From an uncultured Paracoccaceae bacterium (GTDB lineage: Bacteria; Pseudomonadota; Alphaproteobacteria; Rhodobacterales; Rhodobacteraceae): a stretch of 52,230 nt of DNA. The first letter of the stretch is position 1. Each line of letters starts with the position of its first letter. The stretch spans positions 1 to 52,230 of the forward strand of contig CALAXT010000044.1 of the NCBI GenBank assembly GCA_937895435.1, written 5' to 3'. Positions 15,377 through 23,969 of the stretch are shown piece by piece. The notes under the pieces are model-generated. The model was given only the letters and a program-made list of their open reading frames with translations. It was not told the DNA's origin and searched no databases. Both the position numbers and the translations under genes were made by a program.

Positions 15377-16599
15377 TGATCGCCACCCGTAACGCGGGGC
15401 TGACCCGCCTTGCCGCTTTTCTACCGCACATGGCGGATGATTATGCCACGCGGCGCAACTATGACCTCGGTGTGCACTCGGTGGTGTCGCGGCTGTCGCC
15501 ATTCTTGCGCCGGCGGCTGATCACCGAATCCGAAGTGGTCTTGGCCGCGCTGGGCCAGCATGGTTTGCCGCCAGCGGCCAAGTTCATAGATGAGGTGGTT
15601 TGGCGCAGCTATTTCAAAGGGTGGTTGGAATTGCGCCCATCGATCTGGCGGGATTATTGTGATGGAATTGCGTCAGATTTAGTTGGGCTAGATCTGGCGC
15701 GGCGGAAAACTTATGACGATGTTTTGAATGCACGCAGTGCAATTGCATGCATGGACGCGTGGGTGGTTGAATTGACCACAACAGGGTATTTGCACAATCA
15801 CGCGCGTTTGTGGTTTGCCTCAATCTGGGTGTTTTCGCTTGGCTTGCCGTGGCGGCTTGGGGCAGATTTCTTTTTGCAGCATTTGCTTGATGGTGATCCG
15901 GCGTCCGACACGCTGGGCTGGCGTTGGGTTGCGGGCCTGCACACGCCGGGTAAAACGTATCAGGCGCGTGCTGACAATATCGCCACATTTACCAACGGCC
16001 GGTTGGCGCCAGATCCAGCTCAGATTGCCCCACGCTATCCTGCCCCTGCAGAGCCAGATGGTTTGCCGCAGCCCCGCGCGCTGCGTGACATATTTGCCCC
16101 CAACCCAAAGCTGCCGACGCTTTTGTTGATAACCGAAGAAGATTGCGCCGCGCCACCAGTTGATCTGGCCGCCCTTAACATCCGTGCCGTGGTTGCAGTG
16201 ACGGCCAGCCACTTGCGATCACCCACCGGTTTGTCGCAACACGTAGCCGCGTTTGAGACCGCAGCGCTACGCGATACAACACGCCGTTTGGGGGTGGCAG
16301 ATGCGCCCATCATTGTGGCAAACGATCCTGACGCGCTGATTGCGCAGGCCCACCACGCTGGCGCCACGCAAATTGTTACATCTTTTGTGCCAACGGGGCC
16401 GCTGCAGGATTGGCTGATGGCAGCCATGCCCCGCATCGCGGCGGCAGGGCTGTGTTTGGCCGAATGGCGTCGACCATGGGATGACATGATTTGGCCCGAT
16501 TGCACCGCTGGTTTTTTTAAGGTCAAAAAAAACATTCCCAGCTATTTGGCTATGGCGGGCCTTTTGCCCGCGTTTGATGCCCAAAAGGACACAAAATGA
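15376..16599 (+). CDS. Circularly permuted photolyase/cryptochrome homologue (FAD domain first)
   Basis: 407 residues. The N-terminal half (about 10-215) is a photolyase FAD-binding domain: SVVSRLSPFL (36-45), EVVWRSYF (73-80), GYLHNHARLWFASIWV (137-152), LDGDPASDTLGWRW (171-184). The C-terminal half (about 245-380) alternates strands and helices (TLLLITEED, APIIVANDPDALIAQAHHAGATQIV) and ends with a GFFKVKK segment. This matches the alpha/beta antenna domain that stands at the N-terminus of normal photolyases. Against E. coli photolyase, residues equivalent to Glu274, Trp277, Asn341, Trp359, Trp382 and Trp384 are kept (E73, W76, N141, W159, W182, W184). Arg342 becomes His142 and the flavin-N5 Asn378 becomes Asp178. 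It overlaps the kinase gene by one base and the DCC gene by four. DNA repair or light sensing are both possible. Confidence 0.8.
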   Translation: MIATRNAGLTRLAAFLPHMADDYATRRNYDLGVHSVVSRLSPFLRRRLITESEVVLAALGQHGLPPAAKFIDEVVWRSYFKGWLELRPSIWRDYCDGIASDLVGLDLARRKTYDDVLNARSAIACMDAWVVELTTTGYLHNHARLWFASIWVFSLGLPWRLGADFFLQHLLDGDPASDTLGWRWVAGLHTPGKTYQARADNIATFTNGRLAPDPAQIAPRYPAPAEPDGLPQPRALRDIFAPNPKLPTLLLITEEDCAAPPVDLAALNIRAVVAVTASHLRSPTGLSQHVAAFETAALRDTTRRLGVADAPIIVANDPDALIAQAHHAGATQIVTSFVPTGPLQDWLMAAMPRIAAAGLCLAEWRRPWDDMIWPDCTAGFFKVKKNIPSYLAMAGLLPAFDAQKDTK

Positions 16600-17024
16600 G
16601 CATGCCCCCCCCAACCCCAGCCGCACCACCCGGCCCAACTTTGGGCCCAACCTGCACAGTGTTTTATGACGGATCATGCCCGTTGTGTTCTGCAGAAATT
16701 GGGGTTTATCGGCGGCAAGACACCCAAGGTTCTTTGACGCTGGTGGATGTGTCGCAGCCCTCAGTACTGCCCTCAGCACTGCCCGAGGGGCTGACCCAAG
16801 CGGCGGCCCTTGCACGGTTTCATGTGATAACGGCAGATGGCCAACTGTTGTCGGGTGCGGCGGCTTTTGTGGCTGTGTGGCGTGGCTTAGCAGGCTGGCG
16901 CTGGCTGGCGCGGCTGTCGGACCTGCCGGGTATGCTTTGGTTGTTTGAGCAGGGCTACCGTGGATTTTTGCCGATTCGCCCAGCCTTGGCCCATGTTTTT
17001 GGCCGGGTGTTTCGTCAGCGATAA
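16596..17024 (+). CDS. DCC family (DUF393) thiol-redox protein
   Basis: A 142-residue protein with the family hallmark YDGSCPLCSAEIGVYRR, a CxxC pair after a predicted first strand that resembles a thioredoxin-like active site, followed by the usual C-terminal region (LPIRPALAHVFGR). Members of DUF393 are described as predicted thiol-disulfide oxidoreductases and often sit near redox or light-response genes; the substrate is unknown. The start overlaps the permuted photolyase stop by 4 bases, so the two are co-translated. It converges with the iron-sulfur photolyase gene, 18 bp away. Confidence 0.85.
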   Translation: MSMPPPTPAAPPGPTLGPTCTVFYDGSCPLCSAEIGVYRRQDTQGSLTLVDVSQPSVLPSALPEGLTQAAALARFHVITADGQLLSGAAAFVAVWRGLAGWRWLARLSDLPGMLWLFEQGYRGFLPIRPALAHVFGRVFRQR

Positions 17025-17042
17025 GCGCTGCGAAATTTTGGG

Positions 17043-18566
17043 TTAGACCACAGCGTTTGATGCCAACCTTTCCAAGATTGCATCTGCATCGGCCAAAACG
17101 GTTGAGCGATGGGTTTCATCCATCCGATCCCACGTGCGATACATCTGTGCCATACGCGGGTTCTTGGCGAAACGTGCGCGGTGGCGGTGTAAAAAATGCC
17201 AATAAAGCGGGTTGAACGGGCACGCCTTTGGCCCAGTCCGGTCTTTGACGCGATAGGCACAGTTGCCGCAGTAATCGGACATTCGGTTGATATATGCGCC
17301 CGACGAAACATAGGGCTTTGAGGCCAGAACCCCCCCATCGGCGAATTGGCTCATGCCAATGGTGTTGGGCGCCTCTACCCATTCGAACGCATCAATATAA
17401 ACCGCCAGATACCATTCGTGCACCGCTGCGGGATCAACCCCGGCCAACAGGGCAAAATTGCCCGTAACCATCAAACGCTGGATGTGATGCGCATAGGCGA
17501 GATCGCGGGTTTGGGCTACGGCCTGCGACATGCAAGCCATACGGGTTTCGCCCCCCCAAAAAACGGGCGGCAAGGCGGCGGTGTGCTCAAGCGCATTTTG
17601 GGTGAGATAATCGGGTCCTTTCAGCGCCCAAATTCCGCGGACATATTCCCGCCACCCAATGATTTGACGAATAAACCCCTCAACCGCTGCCAAGGGTGCC
17701 CTGCCTGCGTGAAATGCGGCCTCTGCGTGTTGGCAGACCTCAAGTGGGGACAGCAGGCCCAGATTAAGGCAGGGCGACAGCAGTGAGTGGCTTAAAAATG
17801 GATCGCTGTGCAGCATGGCGTCTTGTTCATCACCAAAACGGGGCAGGCTGTGGGTGGTAAAATGATCGAGTGCGTTCAGGGCCTGCGCGCGGTCTGTGGG
17901 CCAGTGAAACGGGCGCAGGTTACCAAAATGGTTAGAAAATCGCGTGGCCACCATATCCAGAACGGTTTCGGTTTCATCATCGGGCGCAAAGCGCAAAGGG
18001 GCGGGGCGTAACAGATCGGGTGCGGCTGGTTTGCGGTTATCGTGATCAAAATTCCACTGGCCGCCCAGGGGTTTATCCCCGTCCATCAGTAGCCCGGTTT
18101 GGCGTCGCATATCGCGATAAAACCATTCCATCCGCAGGGATTTTCGGCCCTCGGCCCAGGCGAAAAATGCGGCATCTGAGCAGATAAAACGATCATCGGG
18201 TAACAGACGCAACGGTATTGGCAGGCTTTGCAGTGCGGAGGTCAGGCGCCAATCTCCGGGGTGGGTGGCGATGATTTCAGCGGCGCTGGTTTCGGCAAAA
18301 CGGCGCAGCAGCTCGGCTGGCAGCGTCGCGCCTGTGTCGGGGTCATCCAACCGGCTGTACAGCACCCGAAACCCCCGGCCCCGCAAATGCGTTGCAAATT
18401 TGCGCATGGCAGTCAAAACCAACGCAATTTTCTGCGGGTGATGCGCCACGGCGGTGGCTTCGGCGATCACTTCGGCCATCACGATGACATCTTGTGATGG
18501 ATCTGCCATCTGCAGTGCTGACAGATGATCTGAAAGCTGGTCGCCCAGCACAAGGATAAGACGCAT
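17043..18566 (-). CDS. Iron-sulfur bacterial photolyase/cryptochrome (FeS-BCP, PhrB/CryB type)
   Basis: 507 residues. The N-terminal antenna-like domain begins MRLILVLGDQLSDHLSAL, as in the bacterial (6-4) photolyase group. A catalytic helical domain follows (GFIRQIIGWREYVRGIWAL, HHIQRLMVTGNFALLAGVDP, YVSSGAYINRMSDYC). Four cysteines at 345, 433, 436 and 449 have exactly the spacing that ligates the 4Fe-4S cluster in Agrobacterium PhrB. Members carry FAD plus a lumazine-type antenna and repair (6-4) photoproducts or act as light regulators (CryB of R. sphaeroides). An in-frame GTG at 18569 precedes the ATG at 18566; AAAGG seven bases upstream suits the ATG. It is divergent from another photolyase-family gene. 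Confidence 0.92.
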   Translation of the reverse strand: MRLILVLGDQLSDHLSALQMADPSQDVIVMAEVIAEATAVAHHPQKIALVLTAMRKFATHLRGRGFRVLYSRLDDPDTGATLPAELLRRFAETSAAEIIATHPGDWRLTSALQSLPIPLRLLPDDRFICSDAAFFAWAEGRKSLRMEWFYRDMRRQTGLLMDGDKPLGGQWNFDHDNRKPAAPDLLRPAPLRFAPDDETETVLDMVATRFSNHFGNLRPFHWPTDRAQALNALDHFTTHSLPRFGDEQDAMLHSDPFLSHSLLSPCLNLGLLSPLEVCQHAEAAFHAGRAPLAAVEGFIRQIIGWREYVRGIWALKGPDYLTQNALEHTAALPPVFWGGETRMACMSQAVAQTRDLAYAHHIQRLMVTGNFALLAGVDPAAVHEWYLAVYIDAFEWVEAPNTIGMSQFADGGVLASKPYVSSGAYINRMSDYCGNCAYRVKDRTGPKACPFNPLYWHFLHRHRARFAKNPRMAQMYRTWDRMDETHRSTVLADADAILERLASNAVV

Positions 18567-18695
18567 CACGTGACCTTTTGTTTACAACCCTGCACTTAGC
18601 ACGGACCAAGCATTTTGACAGGTGGTGATGTGCGCCCTGATGTGGTTGCCCCGTCGCACGTAACGGCTATATCTTCGAAGACAAAGGGGTAGGCT
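18567..18695. promoter_or_regulatory. Divergent control region between two photolyase-family genes
   Basis: 129 bp serve both genes. On the plus strand TGATGT at 18638-18643, 17 bases, then TAACGG at 18661-18666 resembles a RpoE (TGATC-type) promoter with one mismatch in the -35 core. TTGACA also occurs at 18615-18620. Neither is strong enough to call alone. Confidence 0.3.
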
Positions 18696-20234
18696 GTGCT
18701 GAATATTGTTTGGTTTAAACGCGATCTGCGGGTGCAAGATCACGCACCTTTGGCTGAAGCTGCAGCCCGCGGCCCGGTTTTGCCCATTTATATCGCCGAG
18801 CCCGAATTTTGGGCCCAACCAGATTCTGCCGCGCGCCAATGGGCGTTTGCCGCCGATTGTCTGGCCAGCTTGCAAAAAGATCTGGCCGCGCTGGGCCAGC
18901 CCTTGCATATTTTTGTGGGCGAGGCGGTGCCAGTCTTACAGACCATTGCCCAGTCTCACAAAATTTCGGCGCTTTGGAGCCATGAAGAAACTGGCAATGG
19001 CTGGACCTTTGCACGTGACCGCCGGGTGGCGGAATGGGTGCGGGCATCGGGGGTTGTGTGGCATGAACTGCGCCAAACGGGCGTGGTGCGGCGGTTGAAA
19101 TCGCGCAATGGCTGGGCGCGGGCGTGGGATGCGGATATGGCGCGGCCGGTGTCACAGACACCTGCGGCGCTGCCTTTGGTTGCAGCGGGTGGGCCGCAGC
19201 GCATTCCCACGGCCCGTGATCTGGGGCTACGCGATGATCCTTGCCCACATCGTCAGCCGGGGGGGCGGGCGCAGGCCATCGCCACATTGCACAGCTTTCT
19301 GGCCCAACGTGGCCGCGATTATCGGTTTCAAATGTCCAGCCCGGTTACGGCGTTTGATTCCAGTTCACGTTTGTCACCGCATATCACTTGGGGCAGCATC
19401 TCGCTGCGCGAGATTGCGCAAGCGACATCATCGCGGATGCGTGCGCTGCCGCCGAACACACCAGACGCCAAGCGCTGGCAGGGGTCTTTGACATCTTTTT
19501 TTGGTCGGCAGCATTGGCACTGCCATTTTATGCAAAAGCTTGAAGACGCCCCAAGATTAGAGTTTGAGAACCTGCACCGCGCTTATGATGGGCTGCGCCC
19601 TTTGGCCAAAGACATGTCGCAAACGGATTTGGCGCGGTTTGAAGCGTTTTGTGAGGGCGGCACGGGTTTTCCCTTTGTTGATGCATGCCTGCGGGCCTTG
19701 CGCGATCACGGTTGGATCAATTTTAGAATGCGTGCGATGCTGATGTCGTTTGCAAGCTATCATTTGTGGCTGCCTTGGCGGGAAACGGGTCTTTTTTTGG
19801 CACGCCGCTTTGTGGATTATGAGCCGGGGATCCATTGGCCTCAGGTGCAAATGCAATCGGGCACCACGGGTATTAATACGATGCGAGTCTATAACCCGGT
19901 AAAACAAGGCTATGATCAAGACCCAAAGGGCAGGTTTGTGCGCCGGTTTCTGCCCGAATTGGCTGCGGTGCCCGATGCGTTTCTTCATGAGCCGTGGCTT
20001 TGGCCTGGTGCGGCGCAGCTTGGCTATCCGGCCCCAATCGTTGATCATATCGCAGCTGGGCGTGCCGCGCGCGTGGCACTTTCAGCTGTGCGCAAAGGCG
20101 CAGACCATCGGGCCGAGGCGCGCAAAATTGTGAAAAAACACGCCAGTCGCAAAGATGCGCCAAAGCCGCGTACGGCCAGCTCACGCCGTGCAAATCAGAG
20201 GACTGATCAGGCCCAGTTGGCGTTTGATTTATGA
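18696..20234 (+). CDS. Photolyase/cryptochrome family protein, divergent FAD-domain type
   Basis: 512 residues with normal domain order. The antenna domain starts MLNIVWFKRDLRVQDHAPL, and the FAD-binding domain contains SSSRLSPHITWGSIS (about 222-236), GWINFRMRAMLMSFASYHLWLPW (339-361) and DYEPGIHWPQVQMQSGTTGINTMRVYNP (374-401, given here by its ends). Relative to E. coli photolyase the Glu of ExxW is Arg271, Asn378 is His380, and the flavin-proximal Trp382 position is Val384. The CPD-repair site and the usual tryptophan chain are therefore altered. A lysine/arginine-rich tail (about 460-505) follows. The GTG start at 18696 has AAAGGGG upstream. It may be a (6-4)-type or regulatory photoreceptor rather than a classic CPD photolyase. 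Confidence 0.82.
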   Translation: MLNIVWFKRDLRVQDHAPLAEAAARGPVLPIYIAEPEFWAQPDSAARQWAFAADCLASLQKDLAALGQPLHIFVGEAVPVLQTIAQSHKISALWSHEETGNGWTFARDRRVAEWVRASGVVWHELRQTGVVRRLKSRNGWARAWDADMARPVSQTPAALPLVAAGGPQRIPTARDLGLRDDPCPHRQPGGRAQAIATLHSFLAQRGRDYRFQMSSPVTAFDSSSRLSPHITWGSISLREIAQATSSRMRALPPNTPDAKRWQGSLTSFFGRQHWHCHFMQKLEDAPRLEFENLHRAYDGLRPLAKDMSQTDLARFEAFCEGGTGFPFVDACLRALRDHGWINFRMRAMLMSFASYHLWLPWRETGLFLARRFVDYEPGIHWPQVQMQSGTTGINTMRVYNPVKQGYDQDPKGRFVRRFLPELAAVPDAFLHEPWLWPGAAQLGYPAPIVDHIAAGRAARVALSAVRKGADHRAEARKIVKKHASRKDAPKPRTASSRRANQRTDQAQLAFDL

Positions 20235-20259
20235 GTGGAATTGTTGTCGCGCGCCGCGC

Positions 20260-20781
20260 CTAAGCGGTGGGGGTTGGCAACCACAGCTCTGGTTGGCAGG
20301 CATAACTGATGTAAAGGGGATGCTTTGGATGCCCGGCCTGGCTAAGCCCCAGATGCAGCAGGGTGCAGCCCTCGGTGCGCAGCAAATTGGCCACCTGTGG
20401 GCCACGGTTTAGGTGGGCACCATGCGTGCCCCAGGCACAAATCACGCGGTCAGCCCAGCGCGCGCCCTCTAATATGGCTGTGTCATTGTTGGGGCCCACG
20501 GGGTCGGAGGCGGCGCGCATCACGCGGGGGTCGGTGGCGCGAAACGCAAATATGTTGACCACCTGAAATGCGCCAAACCCCAACGCCCGCGCCCGGCGTT
20601 CGCAGCGCTCGACGGTTGGGTCATTTTGTGCTTCGGTCGCGGTTGATGGGTTTAGCATGACAAACAGCACCCGTGGTCCGGGCGGGTTCCAGACCCGTGT
20701 CAGTTGATAGCGATAGGTCTCACAATCAGAATAAAGCGCTGTGCTGGCCGCATCGCCTTTTTGGTGGCTGCGCGTCAGCAT
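20260..20781 (-). CDS. DUF1643 domain protein
   Basis: A 173-residue protein with the DUF1643 pattern: RYQLTRVW (here followed by NPPGPRVLFVMLNPSTA), DPTVERCERRARALGFG, VVNIFAFRATDP and VICAWGTHG. Its function is not established. It begins directly after the stop of an SMR-type efflux gene (no gap), so the two are probably co-transcribed. Confidence 0.85.
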   Translation of the reverse strand: MLTRSHQKGDAASTALYSDCETYRYQLTRVWNPPGPRVLFVMLNPSTATEAQNDPTVERCERRARALGFGAFQVVNIFAFRATDPRVMRAASDPVGPNNDTAILEGARWADRVICAWGTHGAHLNRGPQVANLLRTEGCTLLHLGLSQAGHPKHPLYISYACQPELWLPTPTA

Positions 20782-21123
20782 TCAATGCACGACCGTTTTT
20801 GAAAAAACGTTCACAACCGCCACCCCCAGCATGATCAGCGCCAGCCCGATGATGGCCGCCATATCCAGCTTTTGGCCATACCAGGCCCAGGAAATTCCGG
20901 TGATCAGCACGATCCCCACACCCGACCAAATCGCATAGACGATCCCGGTGGGCAGCACCCGGATTGGAAAAGACAAAAGCCAAAACGCCGCGACATAGCC
21001 CACCACCGTGATCACACTTGGCACTAAGCGGGTAAAACTGCCCGAACGTGCCAGCGCGGTTGTGGCAATCACTTCGGCAATAATTGCCAAAATAAGCAGC
21101 AGATAGGTCAGATAGAGGGGCAA
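20782..21123 (-). CDS. Small multidrug resistance (SMR) family membrane protein
   Basis: 113 residues with four hydrophobic helices, the usual SMR size. The membrane-embedded glutamate is in ILAIIAEVIATTALARS, and the C-terminal helices contain VYAIWSGVGIVLITGISW and IIGLALIMLGVAVVNVF. SMR proteins exchange protons for cationic drugs or guanidinium. No ATG fits; TTG at 21123, with AAGGA seven bases before it, gives the standard N-terminus (PLYLTYLLLIL). A longer frame to 21216 lacks support. Substrate (Qac, Gdx or polyamine type) is undecided. Confidence 0.85.
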   Translation of the reverse strand: MPLYLTYLLLILAIIAEVIATTALARSGSFTRLVPSVITVVGYVAAFWLLSFPIRVLPTGIVYAIWSGVGIVLITGISWAWYGQKLDMAAIIGLALIMLGVAVVNVFSKTVVH

Positions 21124-21252
21124 GACGGAATCCTTACACAAAAGGCTCTGTGGTGCTCTTTGGGCAACCTGCCACAGACGCCTTGCCAAGGACAGGCCAT
21201 TTGCGAGCCCCAGCATGGCGGATCTGCGGTGGGGCCAAGAAAGGGCGGCGCT

Positions 21253-22158
21253 TTAGGTGTTGAACACCCGGGTTGGATGCAGCTCGCCCGCTTTGTAAAT
21301 GCCCACCGCAACGGGTTGGCCTTGATAGCTGGCCCACGCCTCATCGCCGTAATCCACGTCGCTGCTCATTACCATGCCGGGGTTGCCGTTGCGCAGCTTT
21401 TGCGCGCCCTGCGCTGAGGCAGGCAGCTCTGGCAGATCACGCAGTCCCTCTGCTATGGGGCGCAGATGGGCGTCTAGCTCGGGGGTGCGGGCCATATCTT
21501 GCAGCTGTTCCATACTCAGCCCCATTTCTGCGTCAAACGGGCCAGACCAGACCCGCCGCAGCGTCGCCACATGCGCCAGGCATCCCAGCGCCAGCCCCAG
21601 GTCGCGCGCGATCGAGCGAACATAACCGCCTTTGCCGCAGACCATTTCCAGCACCGCATGATCGGCATCCAGATGGGCGATCAGCTCAAGACTTTCGACC
21701 CAAAGTGGGCGGGCAGCGATTTCAAAGGTGCTGCCTTCGCGCGCCAGATCATAGGCGCGTTCGCCATCAATCTTGACGGCTGAGACCTGCGGCGGCACCT
21801 GCATGATGTCACCGCGAAACGGTGCAAGCGCGGTGGTGATCTGTTCGGTTGTTGGGCGCTGGGGGCGGCTTTCCAATACCGTGCCTTCGGCATCATCGGT
21901 GTTGGTGCTGGCGCCAAAGCGCACGGTAAAGCGGTAACATTTCAGCGCATCGGTAATATAGGGGATGGTCTTTGTTGCCTCGCCGAGGGCCACGGCCAAA
22001 ACGCCGGTTGCAGCCGGATCAAGCGTGCCGGCATGGCCTGCTTTGGCCGCATCAAACGCCCAGCGCACTTTGCCCACCACGGCTGTTGAATTCACGCCCG
22101 CGGGTTTGTCGACGATGACCCACCCAGAAATATTGCGCCCCTTACCTTTTTTCGCCAC
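21253..22158 (-). CDS. truB: tRNA pseudouridine(55) synthase TruB
   Basis: A 301-residue enzyme isomerising U55 in the T-loop of tRNAs. The catalytic aspartate lies in [16 protein letters not shown], preceded by the family start [39 protein letters not shown] and [13 protein letters not shown] are further TruB motifs, and a short C-terminal PUA-like region ([17 protein letters not shown]) ends the protein. The gene lies 114 bp downstream of rbfA on the same strand, a common arrangement. Confidence 0.95.
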   Translation of the reverse strand: MAKKGKGRNISGWVIVDKPAGVNSTAVVGKVRWAFDAAKAGHAGTLDPAATGVLAVALGEATKTIPYITDALKCYRFTVRFGASTNTDDAEGTVLESRPQRPTTEQITTALAPFRGDIMQVPPQVSAVKIDGERAYDLAREGSTFEIAARPLWVESLELIAHLDADHAVLEMVCGKGGYVRSIARDLGLALGCLAHVATLRRVWSGPFDAEMGLSMEQLQDMARTPELDAHLRPIAEGLRDLPELPASAQGAQKLRNGNPGMVMSSDVDYGDEAWASYQGQPVAVGIYKAGELHPTRVFNT

Positions 22159-22272
22159 TGTTCGCCGCCTGTTTCTGCAAAAACTTGCTGCTACACCGCT
22201 GCGCGCGCTGTGGTCAACCGCGCAGATTTCATGCGGTGGCGGTTGGGTCGGCCGGGCTGCTGGGCGCCAACT

Positions 22273-22695
22273 TTAGGTTTGGGCGTCGTCTTCGCCGTCA
22301 TCGGTCCGGGCAACATCTTGTTTTACCTGATCTTGGCTCAACAATCTGCGGGTTTCATCCATCCGGTCAAAGGTTTCATCCAGTTCAAACCGAATTTCTG
22401 GTGCGAATTTCAGTGTCAGCACCTTTGACACCGACCGGCGCAATTCTGCGCGGTTGCGCCGCAATGCCAGCAGCGCCACATCCCGGCCCTCACCGCCAAG
22501 CGGCAGCACAAAGGCGGTGGCGATTTTCAGATCTGGCGAAATGCGCACCTCGCCCACCGTGATGGGGATGCGGTTCAATTCGGGGTCATGAATATCGCCG
22601 CGCGCCAGCACATCTGACAGCGTGCGCCGGATCAGTTCCGCCACGCGGAGCTGTCGTTGAGAAGGGCCCAAGCCCGTGGGGAAACGGTTTGACAT
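22273..22695 (-). CDS. rbfA: Ribosome-binding factor A
   Basis: A 140-residue KH-fold protein binding the 30S subunit during late 16S rRNA maturation and cold adaptation. Motifs include SQRQLRVAELIRRTLSDVLARG, ITVGEVRISPDLKIATAFVLPLG and LTLKFAPEIRFELDETFDRMDETRRLL, with an acidic C-terminal tail (DDGEDDAQT). The frame is open much further upstream across dapB, but the ATG at 22695 gives the standard family start. Divergent from dapB with 97 bp between. Confidence 0.94.
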   Translation of the reverse strand: MSNRFPTGLGPSQRQLRVAELIRRTLSDVLARGDIHDPELNRIPITVGEVRISPDLKIATAFVLPLGGEGRDVALLALRRNRAELRRSVSKVLTLKFAPEIRFELDETFDRMDETRRLLSQDQVKQDVARTDDGEDDAQT

Positions 22696-22792
22696 TCCCG
22701 CTTCATAAGCCAAGCGTTGCGCGCCCGCAACTGACGCTTTGCCAAGCGGCAGCGCTCGGGGTAAAGCGGGGCCAACAAAGCAGGGGATGGAT

Positions 22793-23602
22793 ATGCACGA
22801 ATTGCCAGGAGTTGTGATCACAGGTGCCTCGGGGCGGATGGGGCAGATGCTGGTGCGCGCGGTGCTGGCCTCAGACTCTTTGCGCTTGGTGGGGTGTTTG
22901 GAACGCAGCGGGCATGCGTGGCTTGGCCAAGATATCGGCGTGGCCATGGGGGGGGCGCCGGTCGGTGTAAGCGTTAGCGATGATGCGCTAGAGGCGTTTG
23001 CCAAAGCGCAGGTGGTGATTGATTTCACAGCGCCCGCCGCCACCGTTGCCTTTTCAGTATTGGCCGCCCAAGCGCGTGCGGTGCATGTAATTGGTACAAC
23101 CGGCCTGACAGAAGCAGATCTGGCCCGGCTGACGGCTGCGGCGCGCCACGCGGTGATTGTGCGCGCAGGCAACATGAGTTTGGGCGTTAATCTTCTGGTG
23201 CAGTTGACCCGCAAGGTTGCTGCCGCACTCGATGCAGATTTTGATATTGAGATCACTGAGGCCCATCACCGCATGAAAGTTGATGCCCCCTCGGGCACTG
23301 CGCTGATGTTGGGACAGGCCGCAGCTGAGGGGCGCGGCGTTGATCTGGCGCAGGTCAGCCAATCGGGCCGCGATGGCATCACGGGTGCGCGCGAACGCGG
23401 ACAAATCGGTTTTTCTGCGATTCGCGGGGGCGATATCGTGGGCGAGCATGACGTGATGTTTGCAGCTGATGGAGAGCGGGTGATTTTGCGCCATGTCGCA
23501 ACTGACCGTGCTATTTTTGCGCGTGGTGCGCTGAAAGCCGCGCTTTGGGGGCTGAAGCAGGCGCCGGGCGAATACTCGATGTTGGATGTTCTGGGGTTGT
23601 GA
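22793..23602 (+). CDS. dapB: 4-hydroxy-tetrahydrodipicolinate reductase
   Basis: A 269-residue enzyme of the diaminopimelate/lysine pathway using NAD(P)H. The N-terminal nucleotide motif is [17 protein letters not shown], followed by [22 protein letters not shown], the catalytic segment [19 protein letters not shown], and [18 protein letters not shown]. Of two close ATGs (22787 and 22793), AGGGG at 22782-22786 leaves a workable distance only to the second. A 7-bp hairpin follows the stop. Confidence 0.95.
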   Translation: MHELPGVVITGASGRMGQMLVRAVLASDSLRLVGCLERSGHAWLGQDIGVAMGGAPVGVSVSDDALEAFAKAQVVIDFTAPAATVAFSVLAAQARAVHVIGTTGLTEADLARLTAAARHAVIVRAGNMSLGVNLLVQLTRKVAAALDADFDIEITEAHHRMKVDAPSGTALMLGQAAAEGRGVDLAQVSQSGRDGITGARERGQIGFSAIRGGDIVGEHDVMFAADGERVILRHVATDRAIFARGALKAALWGLKQAPGEYSMLDVLGL

Positions 23603-23603
23603 A

Positions 23604-23623
23604 CGTGGTGGGGTGTCACCACG
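23604..23623 (+). terminator. Hairpin after dapB
   Basis: CGTGGTG and CACCACG pair around a 6-base loop, starting just past the dapB stop. No T-run follows, so it may be a weak or factor-dependent terminator. Confidence 0.45.
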
Positions 23624-23654
23624 CCCATTGATGTTGGGGCCTGTTTAAAGTCGG

Positions 23655-23876
23655 CTAAAAGTCGATCGCCAGTCCCTTTTTTTCCCAATCGCCATAGCGC
23701 ACGGGTTCAGGCCCATCGCGGCCGCCCAGTTCTTTTGCCCGGGGGCTGGCCAATTCTGCAGCCAGGGCTGCGGCGCGGCGGGCCTCGGCCTCGGCGAGGG
23801 CGCGCTTTGCGGCGGCGGGCAGTTCTGGTTTGGGCATGGTGGCGCCGGTTTCGGTAGGGGGGGCTTGGTCAGACAT
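23655..23876 (-). CDS. DUF1674 protein, succinate dehydrogenase assembly factor 4 homologue
   Basis: 73 residues ending in the conserved block GRDGPEPVRYGDWEKKGLAIDF, the hallmark of DUF1674/SDHAF4. The N-terminal two-thirds is alanine-rich and charged, probably helical (AKRALAEAEARRAAALAAELA). Eukaryotic SDHAF4 binds flavinylated SdhA and protects it until complex II is assembled; a like role here is inferred. It is convergent with dapB and divergent from rsmB. Confidence 0.88.
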   Translation of the reverse strand: MSDQAPPTETGATMPKPELPAAAKRALAEAEARRAAALAAELASPRAKELGGRDGPEPVRYGDWEKKGLAIDF

Positions 23877-23969
23877 GGCCGGGGTTCCTTGTAAGGCGGG
23901 CCCTTCTGTTATAGGCGGCGCGCCAGATCAGGCAAGACGCCCCGTGGGGCATCAGATTGGGCGGAACGC

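Noticed and set aside
22696-23256. Long N-terminal extension of rbfA across dapB
   Set aside because: The upstream part is antisense to dapB and low in complexity; RbfA has its standard start at 22695.
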